DNA from: a virus
Reading direction: 5' to 3' (one strand)
Length of the DNA stretch: 41,164 nucleotides
Virus record (IMG/VR): IMGVR_UViG_3300042894_002146
Location: 1-41,164 of that record
A model generated the notes under the pieces. The model did no database searches. It had not been told where the DNA came from and saw nothing but the letters and a program-made list of their open reading frames with translations. The translations under genes were made by a program, and so were the position numbers. Numbering within the stretch: position 1 is the stretch's first letter; each line of letters opens with the position of its first letter. This document shows, piece after piece, positions 6,390-14,037 of this stretch.

Positions 6390-7382
6390 ATGAACGTATT
6401 GATTACTGGTGTTGCAGGCTTGCTTGGCTCTCGTTTAGCAGATTGGATCATTGAAAACAAACCAGGTGTCAACGTTGTTGGCATCGATGATTTGAGTGGC
6501 GGCTATATGGAGAATGTAAATCCAAAAGTCACTCTAGCAAAACTCGATCTTGCCGCACACGACTTTGATCGTTTGTTTGAAGATTACAAATTTGATTATG
6601 TCTTTCACTTCGCTGCTTATGCCGCAGAAGGTCTTTCGCCATTCATTCGTTCTTTTAACTACACAAACAATCTCGTTGCCACCGCACGAGTTGTAAATCA
6701 ATGCATCACTCATGGTGTGAAGAGGATTGTATTTACTTCTTCTCTTGCAGTTTATGGAGAAGGTACTCCACCATTCAGCGAAACAGATCTTTTGATGCCG
6801 ATAGATCCATATGGAGTCGCAAAGATGGCGTGCGAACGCGATATTCAAATCGCTGGCGAGCAACATGGTCTTGATTGGTGCATCATTCGCCCACATAATG
6901 TGTATGGCGTCAAACAAAACATCTGGGATAAGTACCGCAATGTTCTTGGTATCTGGATGTGGCAACATTTAAATAATCTTCCAATGACTATTTTCGGAGA
7001 TGGAATGCAAATGCGAGCATTCAGTTACATCGATGACTGTTTGGATGGATTGTGGAAGGCAGCGGTTCAAGAGAACTGCTCGAAACAGATTATTAATCTT
7101 GGTGGAACGAAAGAATACACCATCAAGGAAGCAAACGCTATTCTTACAGAAGTCATGGGTGGAGGTGTAACGGTACATCTCGAACCGCGCCATGAAGTGA
7201 AATACTCACATCCAACCTACCAGAAATCAGTAGATCTCCTTGGCTATTCCGACAAAACATCTCTTAAAGAGGGATTGACTTGTATGTGGGAATGGGCTAG
7301 AATACAACCTATGCGTGAACGATTTATGTGGGATCGTTACGAGGTTGATAAGGGTATCTACAGTTTCTGGAGGAAACCTTGA
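6390..7382 (+). CDS. NAD-dependent sugar epimerase/dehydratase
   Basis: A 330-residue extended short-chain dehydrogenase/reductase, similar to UDP-glucose 4-epimerases. The Rossmann motif GVAGLLG (residues 7-13, GxxGxxG) binds NAD; TSSLAVYG gives the active-site Ser at 118, and YGVAK gives Y141 and K145. PHNVYG follows at the usual place for substrate binding. It probably interconverts a nucleotide-activated sugar for use by the neighbouring glycosyltransferases. A strong RBS (TTGGAGG) precedes the ATG, and a late-type motif lies upstream. Its TGA overlaps the TTG start of the next gene. Confidence 0.9.
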   Translation: MNVLITGVAGLLGSRLADWIIENKPGVNVVGIDDLSGGYMENVNPKVTLAKLDLAAHDFDRLFEDYKFDYVFHFAAYAAEGLSPFIRSFNYTNNLVATARVVNQCITHGVKRIVFTSSLAVYGEGTPPFSETDLLMPIDPYGVAKMACERDIQIAGEQHGLDWCIIRPHNVYGVKQNIWDKYRNVLGIWMWQHLNNLPMTIFGDGMQMRAFSYIDDCLDGLWKAAVQENCSKQIINLGGTKEYTIKEANAILTEVMGGGVTVHLEPRHEVKYSHPTYQKSVDLLGYSDKTSLKEGLTCMWEWARIQPMRERFMWDRYEVDKGIYSFWRKP

Positions 7383-7954
7383 AAATTGAATTTGTAATTC
7401 CAACCTACAATAGAAATCTTCAACTTCTTGGAATGATTTCTAGTGTGTATTCGCAAACGAATCCAAATTGGAGTATACATGTAATTGCTGATGCACCGCA
7501 CGATGGATTTGAAAGTATAGCATCTTCGTTTGGTGATGATACCAGAATTCGTTTTAGTATGCTTAATGGTCCCAATAAAGATTGGGGTCATACTGCTCGA
7601 AATTATGGAATTGAGTGTGCAAAAGAAGAATGGCTTGTTATGACTAGCGATGATAACTACTACTTTCCAAACTTTGTGCAGGAGTTTTTGGCAGTAGTAG
7701 ATGACGATACTAATTTTATACATTGTGATTTTTTTCACAATCACTTTAAGTGGGAAAGACAAGAGTCTAAGATTGAATTGAACAAAATTGATATTGGTAA
7801 TTTTGCCACTCGAACGTTGTATGCAAAACAACTTCGTTTGGATAAAAGTAAAATTAATGCTGACGGATATTTTGCTTTGGAGTATGTTGAGAAGTTTTGT
7901 AAACTACCTAAAATTATTAAAAAATTAGATAAAGCATTGTACGTTCATAATTGA
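7379..7954 (+). CDS. Family 2 glycosyltransferase (short)
   Basis: A 191-residue GT-A fold protein beginning MKIEFVIPTYNRNLQLLGMI, the classic start of family 2 glycosyltransferases. It has a nucleotide-binding VIPTYNR strand, an ARNYGIECAKEEW segment and TSDDNYY as the metal-binding acidic motif (about residues 93-99). The start is TTG, with GGAGG 7 nt upstream, and start and stop overlap as TTGA. At 191 residues it is shorter than most family members (often 250 or more), lacking part of the acceptor domain, so it may be minimal or reduced. It probably works with the epimerase. Confidence 0.82.
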   Translation: MKIEFVIPTYNRNLQLLGMISSVYSQTNPNWSIHVIADAPHDGFESIASSFGDDTRIRFSMLNGPNKDWGHTARNYGIECAKEEWLVMTSDDNYYFPNFVQEFLAVVDDDTNFIHCDFFHNHFKWERQESKIELNKIDIGNFATRTLYAKQLRLDKSKINADGYFALEYVEKFCKLPKIIKKLDKALYVHN

Positions 7955-8000
7955 GTTAGTGATTGTTCAATCAATTCACTGCATAATGGAGGCAACTATC

Positions 8001-8615
8001 ATGAATGCAGTTCAAAAATTTGTCGATCAATATCATGATTTCATTCTTAAAGTTGGTGGATTGTTCGCGTTTATTTTCTTCGCCATTTACGTCCCAATGT
8101 CTTCACATCTAAAGGCAGAGGACACTCTCAATCATCAGATGATTGTTAACACACGTCTTGTCGAAGAAATGTCGTACATGCATAACGAAATGGCATTCTT
8201 TCAATTATCTTACGATAAGCAACAGGCTTTGATGAAAGAAGTCGATTGTCTTGCGCGCAACATTTACTTCGAAGCAGGTGGTGAACCATATGCTGGTAAG
8301 GTTGCTGTTGCTGAAGTCACGATGAATCGCGTAAGAAGTTCAGCATATCCAAAGACAGTTTGTGGCGTCGTTCATCAAAAGGCTAAAGGTGTTTGCCAGT
8401 TTAGTTGGGTATGTGAAGGTAAAAAACGAGTGAATGTTCGCACCGCAAGTTGGACAGAATCTATGCGAATCTCTCAACAAATGCTTGTTGCGAAAAAAGA
8501 TACTAATGTTGTCGGCGATGCAAAATTCTTTCACGCTCATTACGTTGAACCTAACTGGTCTCGCACTAAAACGTTTGTGAAGAAAATTGGTAATCATCTG
8601 TTCTATCAGAATTAA
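8001..8615 (+). CDS. Membrane-anchored SleB-type cell-wall hydrolase, copy 1
   Basis: A 204-residue protein; the ATG at 8001 has GGAGG upstream and is preferred to an in-frame ATG at 7986 and an earlier start at 7959. Residues about 16-33 form a single membrane segment, followed by a short helical region and a hydrolase_2 (SleB/CwlJ) domain from about 83. ARNIYFEAGGEP carries the catalytic Glu (E91); VAVAEVTMNRV, CGVV and CQFSWVCEG are family signatures. Topology suggests an enzyme tethered to the inner membrane that cuts peptidoglycan, most likely as an endolysin. A paralogue follows 3 nt later. Confidence 0.88.
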   Translation: MNAVQKFVDQYHDFILKVGGLFAFIFFAIYVPMSSHLKAEDTLNHQMIVNTRLVEEMSYMHNEMAFFQLSYDKQQALMKEVDCLARNIYFEAGGEPYAGKVAVAEVTMNRVRSSAYPKTVCGVVHQKAKGVCQFSWVCEGKKRVNVRTASWTESMRISQQMLVAKKDTNVVGDAKFFHAHYVEPNWSRTKTFVKKIGNHLFYQN

Positions 8616-8618
8616 TTT

Positions 8619-9158
8619 ATGAATGAAGAAAGTTTTGAGTTTCTGAGAAAGAAAGTTGTTTCTTTTCTGTTTACTTATGTGGTTGTATTCCTTATTGTCT
8701 TTTCGACATTGATGTACTTTGCATATAAATTCATAATAAAAGACAACATTGAATCGATAATGAGTTCCAAAGACAATCAAAGCATTATGTGCTTGGCGGA
8801 TAACATTTATTATGAATCTGTCGGTGAATCTAAGCAAGGTCAACTCGCAGTCGCAACAGTAACTTTAAATCGCGTGAAGCACAAAAATTTTGCCGATTCT
8901 ATTTGCGGTGTTGTGTATGAAAGAAAAACAACTTGCGAATTTAGTTGGGTATGTCAGCGAAAACTCTCCTCGGCTAGATTCCAAGATAACGACTGGAAAC
9001 GTATCTATCAAATGTCTGAACAAATTGTTGCAGGCAGGAAAAATACTTTACCTGAACTGCGTAATGCGTTATACTATCATGCTGACTATGTAAATCCTTT
9101 CTGGGCTGAACATAAGCGACGCATTGTTAAAATTGGTGCGCATATATTTTATGAATAA
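8619..9158 (+). CDS. Membrane-anchored SleB-type cell-wall hydrolase, copy 2
   Basis: A 179-residue paralogue of the preceding gene: membrane segment at about 14-38, then a hydrolase_2 domain with ADNIYYESVGE (E66), AVATVTLNRV, CGVVYERKTTCEFSWVC and YYHADYVNPFW. It shares the domain layout but is clearly diverged in the anchor and in loops. The tandem arrangement suggests a duplication followed by specialisation, for example one lysin and one acting with the virion or on another cell-wall stage. It lies 10 nt before the GMP reductase gene. Confidence 0.86.
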   Translation: MNEESFEFLRKKVVSFLFTYVVVFLIVFSTLMYFAYKFIIKDNIESIMSSKDNQSIMCLADNIYYESVGESKQGQLAVATVTLNRVKHKNFADSICGVVYERKTTCEFSWVCQRKLSSARFQDNDWKRIYQMSEQIVAGRKNTLPELRNALYYHADYVNPFWAEHKRRIVKIGAHIFYE

Positions 9159-9168
9159 GGTGTAATAT

Positions 9169-10212
9169 ATGAAGATAGATGTTGAAACAAAACTCGACTT
9201 CGCCGATGTGCTTCTAGTGCCAAAGCATTCAGATTTACACTCGCGACAGTTAGTAGATCTTGAGGTTGACTTTTTCGATTTAGATGTCGTTCCGATTGTC
9301 GCGGCAAATATGGATGGAGTTGGCACTTTTGAGATGGCTGTAGCATTGAGTCGCGATAATATCCTCACTGCATTGAACAAACACTATCCTCTAAATGCAC
9401 TTATTGATTTCTATGACGCAGAGCGCGACGTAGCACCGTATGCAATTTATTCTCTTGGCGCTAACAATACTGATCTGGATAAGTTCACTCAATTCCACGC
9501 TCACTGTGTTGATAACGACATTCCCCTTCCTCGCGCTGTTTGTGTGGATGTTGCAAACGGTTACACCTCTAAGTTTTTAGATTTTGTTGCAGAATTTGCT
9601 GAGAATTATCCAGAGTATGGATTGATTGCAGGAAATGTCGTTACGCCAGAAGCAGTTGAATCGTTAATTGATGTTGGTGCGGATATCGTTAAGATTGGTA
9701 TCGGTCCTGGATCAGTTTGCACGACTCGTAAAATGACTGGTGTTGGCTATCCGCAATTATCTGCCGTTCTTGAATGCTATGATGCAGCAGAGTCAGCGCG
9801 TGGTCGCATTATGTCTGACGGTGGATGTACCTGTCCTGGAGATGTAGCCAAGGCATTTGCTGCTGGTGCGCACTTCGTCATGATTGGTGGTATGTTTGCG
9901 GCACATGAAGAAGGTTTGCCGCCAGGGTTCCGAGATAACATTAAAGATGCAAGTAAGATTCCGTTCTACGGTATGGCTTCAAAGGCTGCACAAGAACTTC
10001 ACAATGGTGGTGTTGCTGATTATCGCGCCAGTGAAGGTAAAGAAGTATACATAACGTATCGCGGCAAAGTTTCCAATACAGTAAAAAATCTTTTGGGTGG
10101 AATCCGCTCAGCCTGTACTTATGTTGGTGCCGAAGATCTATATCAACTTTATCATAAAGGTAAATTCATCAAAGTGAATCGCGTCATTAACGAAGTATTT
10201 GGTCCAAGCTGA
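9169..10212 (+). CDS. guaC: GMP reductase
   Basis: A 347-residue TIM-barrel enzyme of the IMPDH/GMPR family that would convert GMP to IMP with NADPH. The catalytic loop is IGIGPGSVCTTRKMTGVGYP, with C184 and T186 in the positions of E. coli GuaC C186 and T188. The segment after it (SDGGCTCPGD, then FVMIGGMFA) binds the nucleotide phosphate. There are no CBS domains and the length matches GMP reductase, not IMP dehydrogenase. AAGGTG precedes the start. The stop overlaps the gp33 start (TGATG), so the enzyme is translationally coupled to late-transcription genes. A role in shifting purine pools toward the phage's needs is inferred. Confidence 0.9.
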   Translation: MKIDVETKLDFADVLLVPKHSDLHSRQLVDLEVDFFDLDVVPIVAANMDGVGTFEMAVALSRDNILTALNKHYPLNALIDFYDAERDVAPYAIYSLGANNTDLDKFTQFHAHCVDNDIPLPRAVCVDVANGYTSKFLDFVAEFAENYPEYGLIAGNVVTPEAVESLIDVGADIVKIGIGPGSVCTTRKMTGVGYPQLSAVLECYDAAESARGRIMSDGGCTCPGDVAKAFAAGAHFVMIGGMFAAHEEGLPPGFRDNIKDASKIPFYGMASKAAQELHNGGVADYRASEGKEVYITYRGKVSNTVKNLLGGIRSACTYVGAEDLYQLYHKGKFIKVNRVINEVFGPS

Positions 10213-10433
10213 TGGCTACTCGAGAAGAAAAGAACAATTTCTGTATAATGATAGAAGAAATGGCTAGTAAAATGAATCTGAGCCTAATTGACGCTATTAC
10301 TCACTACTGTGAAGAAAGTGGTCTTGAGGTTGAGGTCGCTGCAAGCCTGATCAACGAAAATCTAAAATCTAAAATTGAAGTCGAAGCACAAACGTTACGC
10401 TTCATACAAAGGTCATCTAGATTGCCAATATGA
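10212..10433 (+). CDS. 33: gp33-like late transcription co-activator
   Basis: A 73-residue helical protein matching the core of T4 gp33, which bridges gp45 clamp, gp55 and RNA polymerase at late promoters. The pattern FCIMIEEMASKMNLSLIDAI followed by HYCEESGLEVEVAASLINENL aligns with the T4 FIIEKMVEEFGMSYLEATT / LEENSIPETQFAKFI region. It is shorter than T4 gp33 (112 residues). Order 33-59-32 is the same as in T4, which supports the assignment. It overlaps gp59 by 4 nt (ATGA). Confidence 0.82.
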   Translation: MATREEKNNFCIMIEEMASKMNLSLIDAITHYCEESGLEVEVAASLINENLKSKIEVEAQTLRFIQRSSRLPI

Positions 10434-11038
10434 ATGGCTACGACGCCTATGTTTGTTACATGTCGGTGAGATTACATTTCACTAACGATCACTTCGACTA
10501 TTTTCAATACAACGGCAAATCGCGAACCACAATTGAAACGTTTGATTTACGAAAAGACAAATACTCATTTCACAGAATAGCACGAATGTATGATGAAGGT
10601 GAACTGCCATATTTCTATGCAGTGAACTTCTTTCATAAAGATAAAAACTGGATAAGTGAACTACTCAAAGACGAAGCAAAACAACTTTTTAAAGATTGGA
10701 AAAATTGGCAATCTGCACGCGCTGAAAATTTTAACGAAGATCTAAACAAACTTAAACAGATTAACTTTGGTGATTCATTACGCTGTAAGGATGGGCAGTT
10801 CCCTGAACTTCTTAATCTATACATGCAAAAGGAAATTAATCTGGATTCACTAATCATATTAGATCACGCAATTAAGTTGTTTGATCGTTGGAATACGAAG
10901 ATTGAAGATGACTTTATTTGGAGTGATCTTTACAAGAAATTCAATAAGTATAAGCCATTCTTTTTTGCTTATGCTCCGTTGAATGATAGTATGTTTAAAT
11001 TCATGATCAAGAAGGAGTTGACTCCTGTCGCGGTTTAA
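10430..11038 (+). CDS. 59: gp59-like loader of the replicative helicase
   Basis: A 202-residue, all-helical protein resembling T4 gp59, which loads the gp41 helicase onto gp32-coated DNA at forks and recombination intermediates. Shared features are the early aromatic segment with DKYSFHRIARMY (T4: DKYFFQKLSEKY), LNLYMQKEINLDSLIILDHA (T4: LQSNIISFETFILLDSF) and the final K-rich helix. T4 gp59 is 217 residues. It sits between gp33 and gp32 exactly as in T4. The start overlaps the gp33 stop. Confidence 0.82.
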   Translation: MNGYDAYVCYMSVRLHFTNDHFDYFQYNGKSRTTIETFDLRKDKYSFHRIARMYDEGELPYFYAVNFFHKDKNWISELLKDEAKQLFKDWKNWQSARAENFNEDLNKLKQINFGDSLRCKDGQFPELLNLYMQKEINLDSLIILDHAIKLFDRWNTKIEDDFIWSDLYKKFNKYKPFFFAYAPLNDSMFKFMIKKELTPVAV

Positions 11039-11110
11039 TATATACTATTGTTGTTATGATATTGTGGATACAATTAATACTGTTAATACAAAATATACGA
11101 GGTAATACAT

Positions 11111-11980
11111 ATGTCTAATCTATCTGCGCTCAAGAAGAACTCCTCTCTTGGCAAGCTCGCTCGAGCACTCGAATCGACCACAAAGAACAGTGGTTCAAAA
11201 GAAGATGAACGTTTGTGGCAACCAGAAGTTGATGCTGCTGGTAATGGCTACGCAGTCATTCGTTTTCTTGACGCCCCTGCTGTTGATGGGGAAGATGGTA
11301 TGCCGTGGGTTCAAGTGTTCAGTCATGGCTTCCAAGGTCCTGGTGGCTGGTACATTGAGAACAGTTTGACGACTCTTGGTCAGAAGGATCCCGTTTCTGA
11401 GTATAACACTCAACTCTGGAACTCTGGCATTGAAGCGAACAAGGAAATTGCTCGCAAGCAGAAGCGTCGTCTGACTTATATCTCAAACGTTCTTGTCATT
11501 AAGGATACTGCAAATCCTGCCAACGAAGGAAAAGTTTTCCTCTACAAGTACGGCAAGAAAATCTTTGATAAGATCAAGGAAAAGATCGAGCCGCAATTTG
11601 AAGATGAGAAGGCTGTCAATCCGTTCAGCTTCTGGGAAGGTGCAAACTTCAAACTCAAGATCCGCAAGGTTGAAGGCTATCGTAACTACGATAAGTCTGA
11701 GTTTGATAATCCGTCTCCGTTGTTTGACGGCGATGATGATAAGATTGAGAAGGTTTGGAAAGCGGAATATTCTCTCAAGGAATTCCTCGATCCAAAGCAC
11801 TTCAAGTCTTATGATGAATTGAAGTCAAAGTTGGATCGCGTTCTTGGTCTTGATGGCGTTGCCGCTGCGCGTGCAAAGTCGAAGGCTGAAGATCTCGAAC
11901 TGGCTGATGAAGATGTCGGCGTTGCAGCCACTGATGACGACGATTCAATGGCTTTCTTCGGAAAGTTGGCTGAAGATTAA
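11111..11980 (+). CDS. 32: gp32 single-stranded DNA-binding protein (no cysteines)
   Basis: A 289-residue gp32 homologue. The N-terminal basic region (KKNSSLGKLARALEST), AAGNGYAVIRFL, the NPANEGKVFLYKYGKKIFDKI core and FWEGANFKLKIRKV all align with T4 gp32, and the acidic C-terminus (ELADEDVGVAATDDDD then MAFFGKLAED) is the partner-binding tail. T4 gp32 binds zinc through H64, C77, C87 and C90; here that stretch reads WYIENSLTTLGQKDPVSEYN and no cysteine exists anywhere in the protein. The 72-bp upstream gap is AT-rich with ACGAGG as RBS and no clear promoter. A strong terminator follows. Confidence 0.92.
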   Translation: MSNLSALKKNSSLGKLARALESTTKNSGSKEDERLWQPEVDAAGNGYAVIRFLDAPAVDGEDGMPWVQVFSHGFQGPGGWYIENSLTTLGQKDPVSEYNTQLWNSGIEANKEIARKQKRRLTYISNVLVIKDTANPANEGKVFLYKYGKKIFDKIKEKIEPQFEDEKAVNPFSFWEGANFKLKIRKVEGYRNYDKSEFDNPSPLFDGDDDKIEKVWKAEYSLKEFLDPKHFKSYDELKSKLDRVLGLDGVAAARAKSKAEDLELADEDVGVAATDDDDSMAFFGKLAED

Positions 11981-12006
11981 TACACCAATCCGAGTTGGTT
12001 GTATGG

Positions 12007-12031
12007 AAGGGAGGCGAAAGCCTCCCTTTTT
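12007..12031 (+). terminator. Strong intrinsic terminator after gp32
   Basis: GGGAGGC (12009-12015) pairs perfectly with GCCTCCC (12020-12026) around a GAAA tetraloop, extended by AA/TT pairs and followed by TTTTT. It lies between convergent genes and touches the stop of the minus-strand gene, so it could also limit transcription from the other side. Confidence 0.92.
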
Positions 12032-13841
12032 ATTTGTACAATGAAGATGGGTGATAAAAGTCTTTATATGTTGCGCGCATGAAAGCATCATCAGGATTAC
12101 GAACTGTTGGAGTTGCACTGAATGGTTTTGGTTGTGGTGCTGGTGGCGGTACAGCTGGTGGTGTTGATGGCGCATTTACAATTACTGGAGGTGCTGTTTG
12201 ACGTGCAGCTTGCATATTCGCACTAGTACGCTCCATAATTGTACCAGGAATGTCTGTTCTAACTGGATTTGGCATTGCACTTTTACCTAACATTCCCATA
12301 TCACGTGCAGCCAATCCAGCGTCAATTCCTATTGATGCAGCAGTACCAAGACCAGGAAGTGTTCCTGCTAATCCAGAAGCAACTTCAAGACCTGCTCCTG
12401 TTAAGTCGCCAGACAATGCACGTTGGGCGCCAAATCCTAATCCTGCAAGAGCGCCAATAATTGGAATCTTTTTGAGTGCAGATTTCAAAACAGTTTTACC
12501 TGCCGTTTTAGTAGCAGTTTTTGCTCCAGTTTTTGCTGCCGTTTCCGCAGCTGCAGTTCCACCCTTTTCAGCAGCCTTTTGAGCAGTTGCACCTGCTGTT
12601 TGTTCTGCTGCTTTTTTAGCAGCTTCTACTGGAGGTGCTGGCGTTGAAGTCGGAGCACCAGTGGGCATTGTTGGAGTTGTAGTTGGCGCTGCAACCGTTG
12701 GTGTTCTTTTGAACATACCACCAACTTTGGCGCCAATATTCTTTACGCCTTTAAAAGCAGCACGACCGAGAGCAGCAGCACCCTTAACTAAACCACCAGC
12801 AGCGCGCATTGCAAAACCACCAAGACCATCCAATAAACCACCACCGCCACCACCCATCATTGGCATTTGATCGCCCACACCAGCCTCTGCTAATGCTGTT
12901 GGTAATACTTTTCTTAATGCACCTTCCAATGCCTTTTCTAATTTTTCTGTTTCTTCGCGATTGTCAACTTCTTTTAACTGACCATAATCTTTTGGTCCTG
13001 CGACTTTTCCAGCATCACCTTCACCACCATTCATCTTAGCACTAATTGCTGATAATTTTTTATCTAATTCTGCAAATAACTTTTCTGATGTTTCTCTTGA
13101 AGCAATAGCACCAGCTGCTCCACTTCTACCTTTCTTATAGAATTGTCGACCTTCAGGAGCTCCCCTATAATAAAGATACTCTTGACCTTCTGATTTAACA
13201 TCAATAGGTTTCATTAATTCTTTCGTATCTGCTCCTGCGCTGCTATACATTCTTGCTGCCGATGCTGCAAGAGATTTTTCAGGAGAGGGAGTAATTGAAC
13301 TTGTAATGTTTGAAAAAGAACCTGTTATCTTTTTAATAGCATTTTTGATTCCCAGTATGCCCTTCTTTATTTCTGAGATTGCTTTGACTACTTGTTTTGT
13401 ATCTTTTTGATTTTCAATTGTAACCTTCTCGACTGTTTTTAACTGTCGTTTCAACGTCGCAATTGTTCTAATACCAGTTCTTTTATCAGCTGTCCCCTCT
13501 TCACCTTCCTCTTGCTTTTCTTTATCATCAACTGGGGCTTTTCCTTTTACGGCAGCATCTTTCTTAGCAGCCTCCATTTCTCGTCTCTGTCTAATTGTTT
13601 TTGCATAAGCATAAGCACTTCGCAAGAATGGACTTTCAGATTGAGACGCAATGAAATCAGACACAGAACGACCAGCTGTGTAATTACGCATACCTTTAAC
13701 TTTATCGCGCGACGATGCTCGTTTTGGTCTTTTGTCAACCTTCTTATCAGTTTGCTGATTAGATTCTGGTTGCGCCTCAGGTGTAGGTTTTCCGCCCATC
13801 TTCTGAGCAAGCATTGCCATGAATGGATTAGGTTCTGCCAT
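12030..13841 (-). CDS. Large tail protein, gp29-like hub/tape-measure candidate
   Basis: A 603-residue protein, the last gene of the minus-strand baseplate block. Order along the chain: charged, Lys/Glu-rich N-terminus (1-130), a helical segment with RTIATLKRQLKTVEKVTIEN (coiled-coil-like, about 125-190), a Gly-rich stretch with GGGGGGLLDGLGG near residue 330, a Pro/Thr/Ala-rich linker, then a hydrophobic Gly/Ala-rich region (KKIPIIGALAGLGFG from residue 457 to about 516), and a Pro-rich tail. The length is close to T4 gp29 (590 residues), and the composition fits a hub/tape-measure protein with a membrane-inserting segment. The assignment rests on position and composition, not clear sequence identity. 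Confidence 0.55.
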   Translation of the reverse strand: MAEPNPFMAMLAQKMGGKPTPEAQPESNQQTDKKVDKRPKRASSRDKVKGMRNYTAGRSVSDFIASQSESPFLRSAYAYAKTIRQRREMEAAKKDAAVKGKAPVDDKEKQEEGEEGTADKRTGIRTIATLKRQLKTVEKVTIENQKDTKQVVKAISEIKKGILGIKNAIKKITGSFSNITSSITPSPEKSLAASAARMYSSAGADTKELMKPIDVKSEGQEYLYYRGAPEGRQFYKKGRSGAAGAIASRETSEKLFAELDKKLSAISAKMNGGEGDAGKVAGPKDYGQLKEVDNREETEKLEKALEGALRKVLPTALAEAGVGDQMPMMGGGGGGLLDGLGGFAMRAAGGLVKGAAALGRAAFKGVKNIGAKVGGMFKRTPTVAAPTTTPTMPTGAPTSTPAPPVEAAKKAAEQTAGATAQKAAEKGGTAAAETAAKTGAKTATKTAGKTVLKSALKKIPIIGALAGLGFGAQRALSGDLTGAGLEVASGLAGTLPGLGTAASIGIDAGLAARDMGMLGKSAMPNPVRTDIPGTIMERTSANMQAARQTAPPVIVNAPSTPPAVPPPAPQPKPFSATPTVRNPDDAFMRATYKDFYHPSSLYK

Positions 13842-13843
13842 TT

Positions 13844-14028
13844 TTATCTACTCTTTCTCGCTAATTGTTCCATCTGTTGTCGTTCTTGCTCTTGTTTTAA
13901 ATACTGTAGCACAAGCAATACATATGTCTCCCTTTCCCAAGGGATCATATTTTCCAACTCAGCCACATTAAAGTTGTGGTGTTTTATCAATGCAAAGTTA
14001 GTTTTAAAATAATTCTTCAGATTTTCAT
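13844..14028 (-). CDS. Small conserved baseplate-region protein, apparent frameshift
   Basis: The minus strand encodes a 61-residue protein when read as MKNLKNYFKTNFALIKHHNF... through ELENMIPWERETYVLLVLQY to a TAA at 13844-13846. The MIPWERE...L pattern is common in small T4-like baseplate-region proteins (some annotated gp51, though T4 gp51 is 249 residues). The ATG at 14026-14028 is one base out of frame: read normally it gives M-K-I-stop, and a -1 shift at the AAAA run restores the frame. No in-frame ATG precedes MIPWERE. Either a -1 frameshift, a non-AUG start, or a missing A in the sequence explains this. It lies between gp26 and the large tail protein. Confidence 0.6.
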
Positions 14029-14037
14029 TACAAAAAC

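Noticed and set aside
11039-11110. Promoter for gp32
   Set aside because: AT-rich with several TTG and TAAT-like strings, but no pair with good match and spacing.
12250-14012. Plus-strand reading frames opposite the gp29-like gene
   Set aside because: Low-complexity Ala/Pro or His/Ser-rich translations that mirror the minus-strand gene, without ribosome binding sites or family features.
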